This document shows, piece by piece, positions 1-6,834 of a stretch of 10,621 nt of DNA; the stretch's first letter is position 1; every line of letters starts with the position of its first letter. The position numbers and the translations under genes are program-made. This DNA comes from Verrucomicrobiota bacterium. GTDB lineage: Bacteria > Verrucomicrobiota > Verrucomicrobiia > Limisphaerales > DSYF01. The stretch lies in NCBI GenBank assembly GCA_025457725.1, contig JALOTU010000067.1:1-10621 (forward strand), read 5' to 3'. The notes beneath the pieces were generated by a model. That model searched no databases. It worked only from the letters and a program-made list of their open reading frames with translations, and was not told the DNA's origin.

Positions 1-2065
1 TGCTCCATTTGGCGCGCAGTTTGGGGTCCATCAACGCCGGCATGAACAGTCCGCCCACAACCGGTCTGGCCTGGAAGCCCTTGCGCCGGCCGGTGTCGGC
101 AAAGTACCAGTCGCTCAGGGGCACGCGGTCAAAGGTGTTGTTCGCAAACTCGAACGTCGGAGCAATGAGCCGGTCCATGTCCCCGCGCTGGCCGGTCAGG
201 CAGGCGGTCCAGAAGATCCAGTCCAGCTTGGTGAAGGTGGCGCGCGAATCCAACGGCAGCCCGTATTTGAGCTGCACCTTGAAATAAAAATCCATCTCCT
301 CGCGAATCACGTTGGGGGGGAACAAATCAAGACCCAGCAGGCGGTCCCACACCAGGTTGTATTTCTGGCTCCAGGTGTTGGGCTGGTCAAACGCCAGCCG
401 GTAATGACCGCGATCGTAGGCGGCATCCACCCAATGATCCACCCAGCCGCGGGCAAGGTCATGCCAGCGCCGCGCCGCATCCGGGTCGCCCCGCAATCCG
501 CAGAGCTGTCCAAAGGCGCCCAGCGCGCAGATGGCCTTGGCGGAAAGGTTCACATTGTGGGCCAGGGGCCCGGTGAAATCGTCCGTGCACAGTTGCTCGC
601 CCGGGTCCCAGCCGGTTTCCTTCAGATAATCGGCCCATTTTTCGAGCAGCGGCCAGTAGCGTCCGGCGAAATCGGCGTTGCCCTCCACCAGCGCAATCCC
701 GGCGACCAGCAGCAGGAGGTTGGCGGTTTCCTCCACCGCCATTTGATTGTCCGTGGACGTTTCCCCGCCGCCGTAAACCTGCCCGGTGGCGTGCGGATAG
801 CGCCCCAGATCGTGCGGGGCAAAGGGGAAGGGCCAGCGGCCGGATTGCGCGTAGTCCAGCGGGGGCACCAGCGTGGCCTTGGCCAGGCCCGGGCTGAACA
901 GCAGACCGAACGGCATCATGGGATAGATCACATCCACCGTGCCGATGCATCCGTTGCTGCTGTTCTCCTTGGGAAAGAACAGCGGGGCGCCGTTGGCGTC
1001 CGCCACCAGTTTGCAGCCCGCCAGGGTCTGCCGGTAGGCCAGGTAGGCCAGCGCGGCCATGAGTGCGTATTTCTCGCCGCCGGCGCGAACCAGGTCCTGC
1101 ATCAACCTTTCATCAAACTTCTCACAACGCTTCAGCACGGCGGAAAGCTCCGCGTCGGCGTTGTCCAGCAGCAGGGCGGCATCCATCCCGTGACGACGCC
1201 AGTAGGGCTGCAGGTCCTGGTCAAAGTAACGCACGGACCGCTCGTCATCATAGGCCAGCAGGATGTGGCAGGTGCCGCGGTTGTTCAGCATGCCCACGTT
1301 GCCCAGCGGTATGACCGCTGCGATGACCGGCGCCCCGGCTGCGGGGGCCTTGGGAGTGGAGGCCGGTTCGCCCAGTGGCAGGCGGCCATTGCTGATGAAC
1401 TTTCGTCTCGCGCGATCGCCGGCAAAGGTGGCGAGGAGGTTGGCCGGGCTGGAGCGCACCCCCACATACACGTGGCCCCAATCAATGCGCAGGTTGTCCC
1501 CCTGCTTCTTCAACACGGGCTGCTCGACGGTGCCCATGCCGATCACCTGCAACCCGGGCACGTTGAGCGCGGACACTTCCACCACCTGATCCAGGGTGTT
1601 CACCACCACCTCCGGCGCGCATTCAAAATAGACCTCCACCTGGTGCTTGGCGGCATCCAGGCTCACCACGTCCCAGATGAGGTAGGTGAGCGGCCGGGAC
1701 AGCAGATCCAGGTCGGACGGCAGCGCCGGGGTGAGAAAGGTCAGCGTGACCTTCACTTTGCCGTTGCCGAATTCATAAATCGTTCGTGTGGGCAGGACGC
1801 TCAGGCTCAGCTGCGGCAGCGCGGGAACATCGGCGGGCTCCTTGCCCATCAAGCGGTAGGCCTCCCCGTTGATGCGGACCATGCTGCGCAGGGGTTGGAT
1901 CGTCCCGGACCAGTGGACGGTCTCGCGATCGGCCAGTTTGTCGCCAAACGACCAGATGCTCAGGTAAGGATCGTGCGGCGGCCGGAAGTCCGGGAGCCGG
2001 AGTTCCGCCCTGGCAACGGGGGCAAACAACAACAGGGAGAGAACGACACGCAATGTCAGCTTCAT
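1..2065 (-). CDS. Secreted GtaA-like (DUF4965/DUF5127/DUF1793) glutaminase-family protein, 3' end cut by window
   Basis: The visible 688 residues read from ATG at 2065 to the window edge without a stop. Residues 1-20 (MKLTLRVV then a Leu/Ala core ending ARA) look like a Sec signal peptide, so the protein is probably periplasmic or exported. The N-terminal domain carries DPYLSIWSF (32-40), W52-S-G, MVRING (62-67) and YRLMG (70-74), followed by IDWGHVYV (194-201). The helical part has LLAYDDE (269-275), YFDQDLQPYW, KENSSNGCIGTVDVIYP (366-382), PFAPHDLGRYP (414-424) and AVEETANLLLL. The C-terminal part has TDDFTGPLAHNVNLSAKAI (494-512), DWIFWTACL (615-623), RVPLSDWY (647-654) and FQARPVVGG (664-672). 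These are the signature blocks of the fungal glutaminase A family and its Bacteroidetes homologues. Fungal members are about 690 residues and end soon after the last motif, so only a few residues should be missing. Family membership is firm. Glutamine as substrate is only inferred, since bacterial homologues are largely uncharacterised. No good Shine-Dalgarno precedes the ATG. Confidence 0.88.
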   Translation of the reverse strand, partial: MKLTLRVVLSLLLFAPVARAELRLPDFRPPHDPYLSIWSFGDKLADRETVHWSGTIQPLRSMVRINGEAYRLMGKEPADVPALPQLSLSVLPTRTIYEFGNGKVKVTLTFLTPALPSDLDLLSRPLTYLIWDVVSLDAAKHQVEVYFECAPEVVVNTLDQVVEVSALNVPGLQVIGMGTVEQPVLKKQGDNLRIDWGHVYVGVRSSPANLLATFAGDRARRKFISNGRLPLGEPASTPKAPAAGAPVIAAVIPLGNVGMLNNRGTCHILLAYDDERSVRYFDQDLQPYWRRHGMDAALLLDNADAELSAVLKRCEKFDERLMQDLVRAGGEKYALMAALAYLAYRQTLAGCKLVADANGAPLFFPKENSSNGCIGTVDVIYPMMPFGLLFSPGLAKATLVPPLDYAQSGRWPFPFAPHDLGRYPHATGQVYGGGETSTDNQMAVEETANLLLLVAGIALVEGNADFAGRYWPLLEKWADYLKETGWDPGEQLCTDDFTGPLAHNVNLSAKAICALGAFGQLCGLRGDPDAARRWHDLARGWVDHWVDAAYDRGHYRLAFDQPNTWSQKYNLVWDRLLGLDLFPPNVIREEMDFYFKVQLKYGLPLDSRATFTKLDWIFWTACLTGQRGDMDRLIAPTFEFANNTFDRVPLSDWYFADTGRRKGFQARPVVGGLFMPALMDPKLRAKWS

Positions 2066-2253
2066 ACTGGGCAATGGATCGAAATCGCACTCCTCGAAGG
2101 GCCACGCGAAACACTCGCGCACGACCGTTCAGGAACCGTTCCGTCCTCTGTTCTACAATTCCCCGCCCGGCTTCACAAGCACGCAAAATGAAATGGCCGG
2201 ACCGATGCATTATCCGCGTGAATCTGGAAAGCGCCGTGCTTACCCTCGTCGCG
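2066..2253. promoter_or_regulatory. Divergent intergenic region between the GtaA-like gene and lpxA, with candidate lpxA promoter and half-sites
   Basis: This 188-bp gap must hold the start signals of both flanking genes. On the plus strand a TACAAT hexamer lies at 2154-2159 and could be a -10 box for lpxA; no good -35 sits 17 bp upstream. Just before it, ACCGTTC occurs at 2124-2130 and again at 2135-2141, 11 bp apart. The copies are interleaved with inverted GTTC-AG-GAAC (2127-2136) and GGAAC-C-GTTCC (2132-2142). Such half-sites one helical turn apart could be an operator, but the regulator is unknown. An ATG at 2188 is in frame with lpxA but precedes the conserved protein start, so it was not chosen. 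Confidence 0.25.
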
Positions 2254-3045
2254 ATGATTCATCCGACAGCCATCATTCATCCCCGGGCGGAGGTGGACCC
2301 GGGCGCAACCCTTGGCCCCTATACCGTGATTGATGAGGGCGTGGTGGTCGGGCCGGGCTGCACTTTCGGGCCCCATTGTCATATCACCGGCCTGACGACG
2401 ATCGGCGCCGGCAACCGGTTCCATGCCGGGTGTGTGATCGGGGATGCTCCGCAGGACCTGAAATACCGCGGCGAACCCACCGGCCTGAGGATCGGGGAGG
2501 GCAACGTGTTCCGGGAATACATGACGGTGAGCCGGTCCAACAAGCCGGAGGAACCGACGGTGATCGGGTCGCACGGTTATTTCATGGCCTATTCCCATGT
2601 GGGCCACAACTCGGCGGTGGGGGACCACGTGATCATGACCAATTGCTCGGCGCTGGGCGGCCACGTGCTCGTGCAGGATCGCGCGTTCATTTCCACCGGC
2701 TGCATGGTGCACCAGTTCGTCCGGGTGGGCACGCTGTCGCTCATGCAGGGAGGATCGGCCATCAGCAAGGATCTCCCGCCCTTCACCATCGCCCGCGGCG
2801 ACAACGGGATGTGCGGCTTGAATGTGGTCGGGCTGCGCCGGGCGGGCTTCACGCCCGAGCAACGATCGGATTTAAAGAAGCTCTACCGGCTGCTGTTCCG
2901 GAGCGGACGGTTGCGGTCGGACGCGGTGCGGGACGCCGGCCCGACGGAGCCGGGCTCGCCGGCCGCCCAGCTGATCGAGTTCGTGATCTCCTCCAAACGC
3001 GGACTGTGCACGGATACCGGGCAAAGGAAGACAGAGGGCGAGTGA
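2254..3045 (+). CDS. lpxA: Acyl-ACP--UDP-N-acetylglucosamine O-acyltransferase (LpxA)
   Basis: Cytoplasmic enzyme that moves a 3-hydroxyacyl chain from acyl carrier protein to the 3-OH of UDP-GlcNAc, the first step of lipid A synthesis. The 263-residue product matches the usual length (E. coli 262). The N-terminal two thirds is a left-handed beta-helix of hexapeptide repeats starting IHPTAIIHP. The loop AYSHVGHNSAVG (112-123) contains H118, equivalent to the catalytic H125 of E. coli, and H115. MVHQF (151-155) contains the equivalent of H160. The C-terminal helical part has GLNVVGLRRAGF (188-199) and ends near SSKRGL, with a short extra tail. By-eye alignment puts G166 at the acyl-length ruler (E. 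coli G173), which would favour longer chains over the C10 type of Pseudomonas; this is inference. The ATG at 2254 was chosen because homologues begin MIHPTA; the frame is open 67 codons further upstream without similarity. No clear Shine-Dalgarno. The glycosyltransferase gene follows after 49 bp in the same direction. Confidence 0.95.
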   Translation: MIHPTAIIHPRAEVDPGATLGPYTVIDEGVVVGPGCTFGPHCHITGLTTIGAGNRFHAGCVIGDAPQDLKYRGEPTGLRIGEGNVFREYMTVSRSNKPEEPTVIGSHGYFMAYSHVGHNSAVGDHVIMTNCSALGGHVLVQDRAFISTGCMVHQFVRVGTLSLMQGGSAISKDLPPFTIARGDNGMCGLNVVGLRRAGFTPEQRSDLKKLYRLLFRSGRLRSDAVRDAGPTEPGSPAAQLIEFVISSKRGLCTDTGQRKTEGE

Positions 3046-3094
3046 ACCGGCCGCCCGAACACAAAGGTTGCCCGGCTCCGGTCCCTGCGCTTCA

Positions 3095-3838
3095 ATGACC
3101 GCCGTGTCCGGCACCGATCAACCCGAGCTCAGCTTCGTCGTTCCCTGCCACAATGAGGAGGCCAATCTCGCCCCGCTGGTGGAGGCCATCCGCACGGCCG
3201 CCGGCGGCGTAAAGCGATCCTGGGAACTGATCCTCACCGACGACCGCAGCACGGATGGCACGTGGCAGCTCATCCGGGAACTGGCTGGCGCGGACGCCCG
3301 CATCCGCGGACTGCGATTCGCCCGCAACTGTGGCCAGTCGGCCGCAATGTTTGCCGGCATGAAAGCCGCCCGGGGACGCCATATTGTCACGCTCGACGCG
3401 GATCTCCAGAATGATCCGCGGGACCTGCCGGTGCTGCTCAACGAACTGGACCGGTTCGACTGCGTGTGCGGCACCCGTGTGGCCTCCCGCGCGCAGGGCG
3501 ACAGCTGGGTGCGACTGGCTTCGTCGCGCATCGCCAACGGCGTGCGCAACCGGCTTTCCGGCGAGACCATCAGCGATGCCGGGTGTTGTTTTCGCGCCTT
3601 CAAGCGGGAATGCGTGGACAACCTCAAGTTCTTCAAGGGCATGCATCGGTTTCTGCCCACGCTGATCAAGATCGAAGGCTTCACCGTGACCGAGGTGCCC
3701 ATCAGCCACAATCCCCGTGCGGCCGGCGCCAGTCATTACGGGGTCTGGAACCGCCTGTTTGCCTCCTTCTACGACCTGCTGGCCGTTCGCTGGATGAAGA
3801 AGCGGATGTTCCAATACCAGGTCGAGGAAACCGTGTAG
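3095..3838 (+). CDS. Family 2 glycosyltransferase, ArnC/DPM1-like, without membrane anchor
   Basis: A 247-residue GT-A-fold glycosyltransferase. The order of motifs is LSFVVPCHNEE near residues 12-22, LTDDRSTDGT (nucleotide-binding), RNCGQSAAMFAGMKAA, then LDADLQNDPRDLP, where the DAD is the metal/nucleotide-sugar DxD site. SDAGCCFRAFKR and a GASHYGVWNR block follow. This pattern closely follows ArnC and dolichol/polyprenyl-phosphate mannose synthases, which transfer a sugar from a nucleotide donor to a polyprenyl phosphate. ArnC-type proteins carry two C-terminal membrane helices; this one stops at WMKKRMFQYQVEETV with none, so it resembles soluble DPM1-type enzymes and may act at the inner face of the cytoplasmic membrane as a peripheral protein. 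Its place after lpxA suggests envelope glycolipid work, but donor and acceptor are unknown. ATG 3095 was preferred to an in-frame TTG at 3068, which would add nine non-conserved residues; neither has a clear ribosome site. Confidence 0.88.
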   Translation: MTAVSGTDQPELSFVVPCHNEEANLAPLVEAIRTAAGGVKRSWELILTDDRSTDGTWQLIRELAGADARIRGLRFARNCGQSAAMFAGMKAARGRHIVTLDADLQNDPRDLPVLLNELDRFDCVCGTRVASRAQGDSWVRLASSRIANGVRNRLSGETISDAGCCFRAFKRECVDNLKFFKGMHRFLPTLIKIEGFTVTEVPISHNPRAAGASHYGVWNRLFASFYDLLAVRWMKKRMFQYQVEETV

Positions 3839-3881
3839 GTGCGCGCGGTCCCGCCGCGGGCAAACGCGGCTCGTCAGGAGC

Positions 3882-3899
3882 GCGGACATTCCTGTCCGC
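3882..3899. terminator. Palindrome between convergent genes, possible bidirectional terminator or REP-like element
   Basis: GCGGACA and TGTCCGC form a perfect 7-bp inverted repeat around a TTCC loop. It lies 43 bp after the stop of the glycosyltransferase and 37 bp before the stop of the opposing membrane-protein gene, so a hairpin could form in either transcript. There is no T-tract on either side, so it is not a classic intrinsic terminator. Its compact palindromic form is also what a repetitive extragenic palindrome looks like; only one copy is in this window. Confidence 0.45.
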
Positions 3900-3936
3900 A
3901 ACCGGCCGCGATTGCCGAAGCAACCGGGGCAATGGC

Positions 3937-4629
3937 TCACGCCTTGTGGCTGAACACGTTTTCGAGGATCACCTCCTTGGTTTTCCACACCAGGGCCATG
4001 GTCATGGCCAGCGGCAGCAGGACGAGGAAAACGATGAGCCAGAAGCCGAGGGTTTGCACCCAGTAGAGCACCGGGCCGAGGAGCGGCACCAGATCGGGCC
4101 ACCAGTCGAGCGAACGCCACAGCACCACCAGCACGAGCATGATCAACAGGAGAATGCGGTTGAGCGTGGCGAAGCTGCGGGTTTCGGCGCGCAAGGTTTC
4201 ATCGGGCAGCATGGCGCTCAGTCGACGCAGGACGAGATTGAGGCTGATCAGGAAGATGAGCGCGCAGCAGGTGGCCAGCAGGAGCATGACGCTGAAGAAC
4301 TCGTTGTGGGGCACCCGGCTCCACCAGAACAGGAAGGGGCTCAGGCCGCAGTTGATCATGGCCAGCAGCCGCGCGCGGTCCAGGGCCAGGCGCCAGATGC
4401 GTTCCTGCGGCTGGAACGCCCCCATCTGCCAGAGGCCAAACAGCAGGAGAAGGTTCATCGCCAGAACCGGCACGATGCCCATCGAGCGGAACCAACCCAT
4501 CCGCGCCACCCCCACGCTCACCAGCAGCGTGAGCGGCAGCCCCCAGAACACCGCGGACAACCCGCGGACGAGGCGTCCCAGGGACCAGAGCAGTTTGGGC
4601 TGGGTGGGAAGATCAGGCACGGGCAGCAT
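3937..4629 (-). CDS. Polytopic inner-membrane protein of unknown function
   Basis: I do not recognise this 230-residue protein. It is strongly hydrophobic, with likely membrane segments near residues 22-42, 49-69, 87-103, 110-134, 156-173 and 193-215, and possibly a short one near 179-190. Charged loops separate them, notably QPQERIWRLALDRAR (74-88), with arginines, and RRLSAMLPDETLRAETRSF (135-153). The N-terminus (MLPVPDLPTQPKLLW) is short and probably cytoplasmic, and the C-terminus ends in a charged KTKEVILENVFSHKA tail. No catalytic motif, ATP-binding motif or known transporter signature is visible. It lies 141 bp downstream of speA on the same strand, so it may share its transcript, but two hairpins lie between them. 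A small transporter or a membrane scaffold is possible; neither is supported. The reading frame is convincing because the hydrophobic pattern is regular and the gene fits exactly between neighbours. Confidence 0.75.
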   Translation of the reverse strand: MLPVPDLPTQPKLLWSLGRLVRGLSAVFWGLPLTLLVSVGVARMGWFRSMGIVPVLAMNLLLLFGLWQMGAFQPQERIWRLALDRARLLAMINCGLSPFLFWWSRVPHNEFFSVMLLLATCCALIFLISLNLVLRRLSAMLPDETLRAETRSFATLNRILLLIMLVLVVLWRSLDWWPDLVPLLGPVLYWVQTLGFWLIVFLVLLPLAMTMALVWKTKEVILENVFSHKA

Positions 4630-4634
4630 TTCCG

Positions 4635-4650
4635 GGAGGCGCCGGCCTCC
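4635..4650. other. GC-rich hairpin just upstream of the membrane-protein start codon
   Basis: GGAGGC and GCCTCC form a perfect 6-bp inverted repeat with a 4-base loop. In the minus-strand transcript it ends 5 nt before the ATG at 4629 and contains a GGAGG that would otherwise be the only Shine-Dalgarno-like sequence, although at 16 nt it is too far from the ATG for normal use. It could limit ribosome entry or be an extragenic palindrome. Function not shown. Confidence 0.4.
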
Positions 4651-4680
4651 GTCCTGAAGATGAATCGGAATCGCCGGCGG

Positions 4681-4714
4681 CTGCCGCGGAACGGCCGGCG
4701 TTGCCGGGCGGCAG
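4681..4714. terminator. Strong two-part hairpin after speA, possible terminator or processing stem
   Basis: CTGCCGC (4681-4687) pairs with GCGGCAG (4708-4714), and inside it CCGGC (4695-4699) pairs with GCCGG (4703-4707) around a GTT loop. The two stems stack on one side, leaving a 7-nt bulge (4688-4694) on the other. It begins 56 bp after the speA stop in transcription order. No T-tract follows on the minus strand, so it may attenuate or protect the transcript rather than end it by itself. Confidence 0.45.
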
Positions 4715-4770
4715 GACGGTGACCGGCTCCCGCGCTCCGGCAGTGTTGCATGGATGCGGGAGGGCGGACC

Positions 4771-6714
4771 TCATTGGACACTCAGGTAGGTGTAGTCCCT
4801 GAGGCCGCGCTCGTAGTCGGCCAGCAGGCGCATGCCTTCGCTGGGTTTCATGCGGTCGGATTTGATGGCCTCGTCCACCTGCGCCTTCATGCGTCGCTTC
4901 AGTTCGTTTTCGTCGTACTGCACCGAGGTGAGAGCCTGCACGATGGTGGAGCCTTCGAGCACCTCCTCCACGTAGTAGCCGGCGGGCTCGTCGGGATCCA
5001 GAAACACATGCACCTCGTTCACGCGCCCAAAGAGGTTGTGCAGATCGCCCATGATGTCCTGGTAGGCGCCCATCATGAAGAACCCGATGTAGTAGGGCTC
5101 GATCTTCCCGTTGCCGTTGCCCTTCAGCTGGTGCAGCGCCAGCGTGTCCTTGACATCGTTCAGGTCGATGAACTTGTTGATCTGGCCGTCGGAATCGCAG
5201 GTGATGTCCACCAGGGTGGCCTCACGGTCCGGCCGCTCGTTGAGCCGGGCGATGGGCATGATGGGGAACAGCTGGCCGAGCGCCCAGTGATCCAGCAGCG
5301 ACTGGAAGATGGAAAAATTGCAGAGATACTGGTCCGCCAGGCTGTCCGCCAGCTGGCGGATTTCCTCCGGCACGTAGCTGTGCCCCTTGAAATGGCGCAC
5401 CACTTCGCGGCTGATCTCCCAGTAGAGTTGTTCCACCTTGGCCTTCTCGGGCAGATCCATCATGCCCAGCGTGAACATGTGCTGCGCGTCGTCCCGATGC
5501 TCGAGGGCATCATGAAACGCCTCGAGCTTGTTGATCCGGTCCAGGTTGTTGCGGATGTGCAGCAGCTCCTTGACCAGGGCATGCTCGTCCTCGCCGTACT
5601 GGAATCCCGCATTGTCCCGCACCTTCTGAATGGAGCCGAACACCTCCACGATCAGGACGCTGTGGTGGGCGACAATGGCGCGGCCGCTCTCGCTGATGAT
5701 GTCCGGGTGCGGCACCTTTTCGGCGTTGCACACATCCCCGATGTAATACACCACGTCATTGGTGTATTCCTGGAGCGTGTAGTTGGTGGAGCTGTCGAAC
5801 GCCGAGCGGCTCCCGTCGTAGTCCACCCCCAGCCCGCCGCCCACATCGAGGAACTCGATGGGAACACCCATCTTGTGCAGCTTGCCATAAAAGCGGGCCG
5901 CCTCCTGCACCGCCTTCTTGACGGTGAGGATGTCCGGCACCTGCGAGCCAATGTGGAAGTGCAGGAGCTTGAGGCAATGGGTGAGGTTCTCCTCGCGCAG
6001 CATGCCGACGGCGGCGAGGATCTCGCCGGTGCTCAATCCGAACTTGGCGTTTTCGCCGCCGCTGCCGGACCAGCGTCCGGCCCCCTTGGCCAGCAGGCGC
6101 ACGCGCAATCCCACCAGCGGTTCCACGCCCAGCTGGCGGGAGATGGCGATGATGTGGCGCAGCTCCTCGAGCTTCTCCACCACCATGATCACCTTCTTGT
6201 TGAGCTTGATGCCCAGCAGCGCCATGCGGATGAAATCGGCATCCTTGTACCCGTTGCACACGATCAGGCTGCCCGATCCGTTCTGCAGGGCGAGACCCGC
6301 GAACAGCTCCGGCTTGCTGCCCACCTCGAGGCCGAAGTCAAACGGCTTGCCCGCATCCAGGATTTCCTCCACCACCTCCCGCAGCTGGTTCACCTTGATG
6401 GGAAAGACGCCGCGGTAACGCCCCTTGTAGCCGAACTCGGTGATGGAGTTGCGGAAGGCCTGGTTCAGCGACTCCACCCGGTGCCGCAGAATGTCCTGAA
6501 AACGGATCAGCAGGGGCATCTTGAGCGAGCGCCCCCGGGCCTCCTCGATCACGTCGGTCAGGTCCACCTGACAGCCGGCGTCCTGCTGGGGTTTGGCCAC
6601 CACGCGCCCCAGCTCGTTCACGTCGAAGTAATCCGCGCCCCAACGCCGGATGTTGTAGAGATCACACGCGGACTGGATGGTCCACGGTTCGCTGACCTGG
6701 GAGGAATGGCTCAT
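4771..6714 (-). CDS. speA: Biosynthetic arginine decarboxylase (SpeA)
   Basis: PLP- and Mg-dependent enzyme converting arginine to agmatine and CO2, the entry to the agmatine route of putrescine and spermidine synthesis. The 647-residue product matches the family (E. coli 658). After an N-terminal segment (WTIQSACDLYNIRRWGADYF, 11-30) comes the alanine-racemase-like barrel with the PLP lysine K107 in FPIKVNQ. Other blocks are GLEVGSKPEL (128-137), CNGYKD (153-158), KFGLS (224-228), LHFHIGSQ (251-258), DVGGGLGVDYDG (290-301) and SESGRA (341-346). The C-terminal half holds DITCDSDG (503-510) with the catalytic cysteine C506, and FFMMGAYQDIMGDLHNLFG. All key residues appear intact. The ATG at 6714 gives the family-like start MSHSSQ; the frame stays open far upstream, but that part lies inside the opposing NIF3 gene and has no similarity. 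A sigma70-like promoter lies upstream. No agmatinase or agmatine deiminase gene is in the window. Confidence 0.96.
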   Translation of the reverse strand: MSHSSQVSEPWTIQSACDLYNIRRWGADYFDVNELGRVVAKPQQDAGCQVDLTDVIEEARGRSLKMPLLIRFQDILRHRVESLNQAFRNSITEFGYKGRYRGVFPIKVNQLREVVEEILDAGKPFDFGLEVGSKPELFAGLALQNGSGSLIVCNGYKDADFIRMALLGIKLNKKVIMVVEKLEELRHIIAISRQLGVEPLVGLRVRLLAKGAGRWSGSGGENAKFGLSTGEILAAVGMLREENLTHCLKLLHFHIGSQVPDILTVKKAVQEAARFYGKLHKMGVPIEFLDVGGGLGVDYDGSRSAFDSSTNYTLQEYTNDVVYYIGDVCNAEKVPHPDIISESGRAIVAHHSVLIVEVFGSIQKVRDNAGFQYGEDEHALVKELLHIRNNLDRINKLEAFHDALEHRDDAQHMFTLGMMDLPEKAKVEQLYWEISREVVRHFKGHSYVPEEIRQLADSLADQYLCNFSIFQSLLDHWALGQLFPIMPIARLNERPDREATLVDITCDSDGQINKFIDLNDVKDTLALHQLKGNGNGKIEPYYIGFFMMGAYQDIMGDLHNLFGRVNEVHVFLDPDEPAGYYVEEVLEGSTIVQALTSVQYDENELKRRMKAQVDEAIKSDRMKPSEGMRLLADYERGLRDYTYLSVQ

Positions 6715-6763
6715 CGATGTCACTTCAATCCGCGGCAGGATAGAAAGCCTCCACGGGATATCA

Positions 6764-6792
6764 ACTGTAGGAATCAAAAATTTGCGGCTCAA
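6764..6792 (-). promoter_or_regulatory. Candidate sigma70-type promoter for speA
   Basis: On the minus strand TTGAGC (6792-6787, 4/6 to the -35 consensus) and TACAGT (6769-6764, 4/6 to the -10 consensus) are separated by exactly 17 bp. The spacer is AT-rich compared with the surroundings. Transcription would begin near 6757, giving a leader of about 43 nt before the ATG at 6714. It lies in the 120-bp divergent gap shared with the NIF3 gene, so the same region must also serve the plus strand. Confidence 0.4.
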
Positions 6793-6834
6793 CCTGGAGC
6801 TGACAAATGCGCAGCGGCATGCTTTGCTGACCGC

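Noticed and set aside
2127..2136. LexA box in the lpxA upstream region
   Set aside because: The inverted GTTC/GAAC halves are only 2 bp apart, which does not match the wider spacing of LexA sites I know of, and neither neighbour is an SOS gene.
404..2191. Plus-strand 595-codon open frame
   Set aside because: It is antisense to the GtaA-like gene, whose conserved motifs run through the entire minus strand. The product is compositionally biased (His, Gln, Gly, Arg) and has no recognisable motif.
4750..6834. Very long plus-strand open frame antisense to speA and running in frame into the NIF3 gene
   Set aside because: Its sequence is rich in His, Gln, Val and Leu with no domain, as expected for the complement of a high-GC gene. 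The minus strand encodes an intact arginine decarboxylase, and homology of the plus-strand product begins only at the NIF3 ATG at 6835.
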